A stretch of DNA of 20,327 bases, taken from Polymyxa betae. Taxonomy: Eukaryota; Endomyxa; Phytomyxea; Plasmodiophorida; Plasmodiophoridae. The notes under the pieces were generated by a model, which saw nothing but the letters and a program-made list of their open reading frames with translations, was not told the origin of the DNA and made no database searches. Location of the stretch: assembly GCA_003693705.1 (NCBI GenBank), contig RBZT01000343.1, positions 1 to 20,327 of the forward strand. Direction: 5' to 3'. Position 1 is the stretch's first letter. Each line of letters begins with the position of its first letter. This document shows positions 18,063 to 20,327 of this stretch, in pieces. Made by a program: the position numbers and the translations under genes.

Positions 18063-19655
18063 ATGGAGGACCAGGATGAATCCGATCTGGGCCAAATAAA
18101 CATGGATGCGCTAGAACGGCGCCTTCGACAACAGGGTCGGTCTTTGTTAGCATACGAATCCAACAAGAGTTCCGACCTCATTATTTTTGTCAGTGAATAA
18201 TGACGCTGAGGAAGAAGAGAACGACCCATTCGATGGATCGTTTTCAGGTTCTGATACATCAACTGTTCAAGGACCAGCAACATCCGATGGTGAACCTAAA
18301 CAGGTTCTGGAAGGTGGATGCTTTGATTTATTTTCAATATCTTTTCCATACTCTCATAGATAAGGGAGATGCGAGGATGGACTTAAGCGACGACGAAGAT
18401 ACTGTAAACGAGTTGAAAGTTGATGATAACTCTCTTTCTACGTTTGCAAAACGAGTTCAAGCAGCAAGTGCACAACAGCTTGATGTTGAAAATGATGAAG
18501 TCTCAACTGTAGATCCCTTTGAGAATCTGACCGATTCAGATGCTCCTGTTATGCATCAGCTTAAGGTTCCAGTTTTTGTCGCATGTTAGTTTTGCTGAAT
18601 CTTCTCTATTAGAAAGGAGAATTCGACATCTCCAGCGCAATACATAGTCAGACTGAAAGGAGAGAGTTCGATATTGACTCCTTGGTTGAACAGTTCAGAG
18701 CTGTCAGAGATTTTTTAAAAATCGAACAATTCCAATTGACGCTTTCATAGGCACAACGAGCGCATGAAGAAGTATTTGGCAATGCTCTTTCTCTTCCACG
18801 CGTTCAGGCTATGCTGGCTCCTCAAATGAAGTTAGAAATCTCAAAGCAAGTTCAGGTAGTCTTGATAAGTATCCGTTGCTGTCTGCCTTTTAATCTATCT
18901 CAAGGTGGAATTTCTCAAACAGTGTGATTGTCCCATAGCCATCACGGCTAAAACCGATGATGTGTTGGACAGCTACAAAACCATGCTTTCTGCATGTGTT
19001 GAGCAGCATTTAGCAACAATCACCCATGCCAATCGTCGCCGCTCATTTGGCTCGAAAAGGCGTCTGCATTCTAGAGTTGAAGATCGTGATTTATTAGATG
19101 CTCAAACTTACATCCATTCTTTCCTCAATGCGCTGTTGTCGGCTTATTCTGAATTAATCATTAAGGCCGAGAGAGATGAAACGAGGCAGTGGATTGAAAA
19201 CCGTATCAAGTCAGTGGAGGAATGCCTCGCTGAGATGGTCGCTCAAATTCAAGCCGAAATTGGTTTGGATAGAGCCAGCCGAGTTGATAATACTGCAAGC
19301 CTTGAAGGAGTTATAATTGAAAGATTTAGTCAGTTGGGTTAGTCTTTTCACGTCTATTGTTCTTTTCAGCTAACAAATCATAATAGAACAGCGTATTTTT
19401 CAAGTTGAAAGTCCAGAGGCTATTCGGTTGAAGGAGAGGCGTGGCCAGCAATTCTCTTCTGATATTCCAAGCTCTCAAGTTCTCCAGACACAGGTGGAAA
19501 AACACGATGTTCAATTTTGCGAAAAGAAGCAGGGTTGCGATTGCAGCCGATGGCTAATGTTATTGCTGCAGCTCTTTACAGTGCTTCTGCTGTTCGAGGT
19601 TTTGCATTTTAGCTTTGTTCCTTTTCCAAAAACAAGACAGTCGTTTCTATCATAG
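18063..19655 (+). CDS. Acidic tail-anchored membrane protein with two DPF motifs, family unknown
   Basis: Seven exons (18063-18135, 18194-18313, 18360-18565, 18613-18702, 18751-18855, 18905-19337, 19387-19655) with introns of 58, 46, 47, 48, 49 and 49 nt. All junctions keep frame and give 431 residues. Residues 1-130 are acidic and polar, with DPF tripeptides at 35-37 and 116-118, each in an acidic, Ser-rich setting (NDPFDGSFSGSD; VDPFENLTDSD). Residues about 160-360 look alpha-helical with possible coiled-coil parts. A cysteine-containing stretch (Cys387, 393, 395) precedes one hydrophobic helix at about 398-418 and a 13-residue tail, the layout of a tail-anchored protein inserted in the ER or nuclear envelope. 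DPF motifs are known ligands of AP-2 appendage domains, but two copies are weak evidence. I recognise no family. Exon 1 and its donor (GTCGGT) are the least certain parts. Confidence 0.75.
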
Positions 19656-20327
19656 CGTAAGCATATCATCGTTCAAATACATATCTATCTGAAATCACAC
19701 CATTTAATCAAAGCTAATTGTAAAAAAAGGAGGACGTGTCGATTTTTTTCCCGAGTGAATATTCGAAATTCCAAATCCGTCATTTTTAAATTCTTTCAAA
19801 AATCAATTCACCCTTAAAATATCAAATATACCCCCATCACAATAAATCAAAATCGAAAAAATCTACCACTCATACCACAATCTCAAATACAATTAAAAAA
19901 ATAATGTGTCAGTAGATTAATGCCTTGGAAAGATAAGCAGAAGCGTATTGATTACGAAAACAGTGAAAAGCGAAAGCAATAGAAGGATTGGCAACTGAGG
20001 AAGAAAGAAAAAAGCCCAAACTATAAGAAATTCAAAATTCACATTACGGATGGGAAAACACGTATAAGATCAAAGTAGAAAGAAGACGCAAAGACCTCAA
20101 AATTGAGAAATCATTCAAAACATGAAAAAAATTATAGTAGTTCCATATCTGGAGTACATTCTACAGTATGTATTGATACGCGATAATTTTCCCCCCATTC
20201 CAAAAAATATCAGTCTAATGAGTGAGTGGTTTGGTTTCATAAATTTTCAAAAATAACGTACGCATTTAGTTTTGTAATCCGTTTAGGTTGTCACAATCTG
20301 AGGATTATATTAGAGACCGAGCTGAGC
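19656..20327. other. AT-rich terminal region with strand-asymmetric blocks
   Basis: About 0.67 kb after the last stop. An AATAAA at 19841-19846 may serve the tail-anchored protein gene, about 190 nt after its stop. From about 19780 to 19905 the + strand is nearly free of G (one G in 19801-19900). From about 19928 to 20135 it is strongly purine-rich with few pyrimidines. No gene was recognised; the purine-rich block reads as lysine-rich fragments broken by stops. The window ends before any further gene start. Confidence 0.5.

Noticed and set aside
19920-20170. Lysine-rich frame beginning MPWKDKQKR, reminiscent of HNH homing-endonuclease N-termini
   Set aside because: It is broken by stops at 20 and about 50 codons and lies in a purine-rich block that yields Lys/Glu/Arg codons by composition alone; no HNH residues are seen.
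1-20327. tRNA genes, rRNA genes, CRISPR arrays, transposons
   Set aside because: No cloverleaf with a proper B box, no conserved rRNA segment, no regularly spaced repeats and no transposase or reverse transcriptase motifs were found by eye.

Overview
The window looks like nuclear DNA of a small-genome animal. It has compact multi-exon genes, phase-consistent GT-AG introns mostly 43-58 nt long, AATAAA signals very close to stop codons, and orthologues of eukaryote-only proteins (SEC61G, USP48, SHPRH, MOCS2B). The tiny introns with varied acceptors (TTAG, CTAG, CATAG, CAAG rather than a fixed TTTTCAG) and frequent CTAAC/CTGAC/TTAAC-like branch sites would fit a nematode outside Rhabditida, such as a Trichuris-like clade I worm. 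That lineage call is inference only. No mobile element, CRISPR array, rRNA or tRNA was recognised.

Left part (1-3485): an unresolved stretch with coding-like pieces (about 1-1010), then a two-exon four-helix membrane protein (1264-1815), then about 1.7 kb with no confident gene. Middle (3486-7460): SEC61G (+) faces USP48 (-) tail to tail with 74 bp between stop codons. Behind USP48, on the same strand, lies a small unrecognised three-exon gene. An intergenic region of about 0.8 kb separates that gene from the divergent SHPRH gene.

Right part (8271-19655), all on +: a four-exon SHPRH orthologue (SNF2 ATPase split around a RING finger) that lacks the H15 and PHD insertions of vertebrate SHPRH; a three-finger C2H2 zinc-finger protein; a MoaE/MOCS2B subunit of molybdopterin synthase; a multi-helix protein resembling NIPA magnesium transporters; and a seven-exon acidic, tail-anchored protein with two DPF motifs that I cannot assign. 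The last 0.67 kb is AT-rich, with a G-depleted block next to a purine-rich block.

The genes do not form a pathway. Two are ubiquitin-system enzymes: USP48 removes ubiquitin, and SHPRH is a ubiquitin ligase and translocase of DNA-damage tolerance. SEC61G and the tail-anchored protein belong to the endomembrane system. Exon models were built by hand from reading-frame continuity and family similarity; no transcript data were available.
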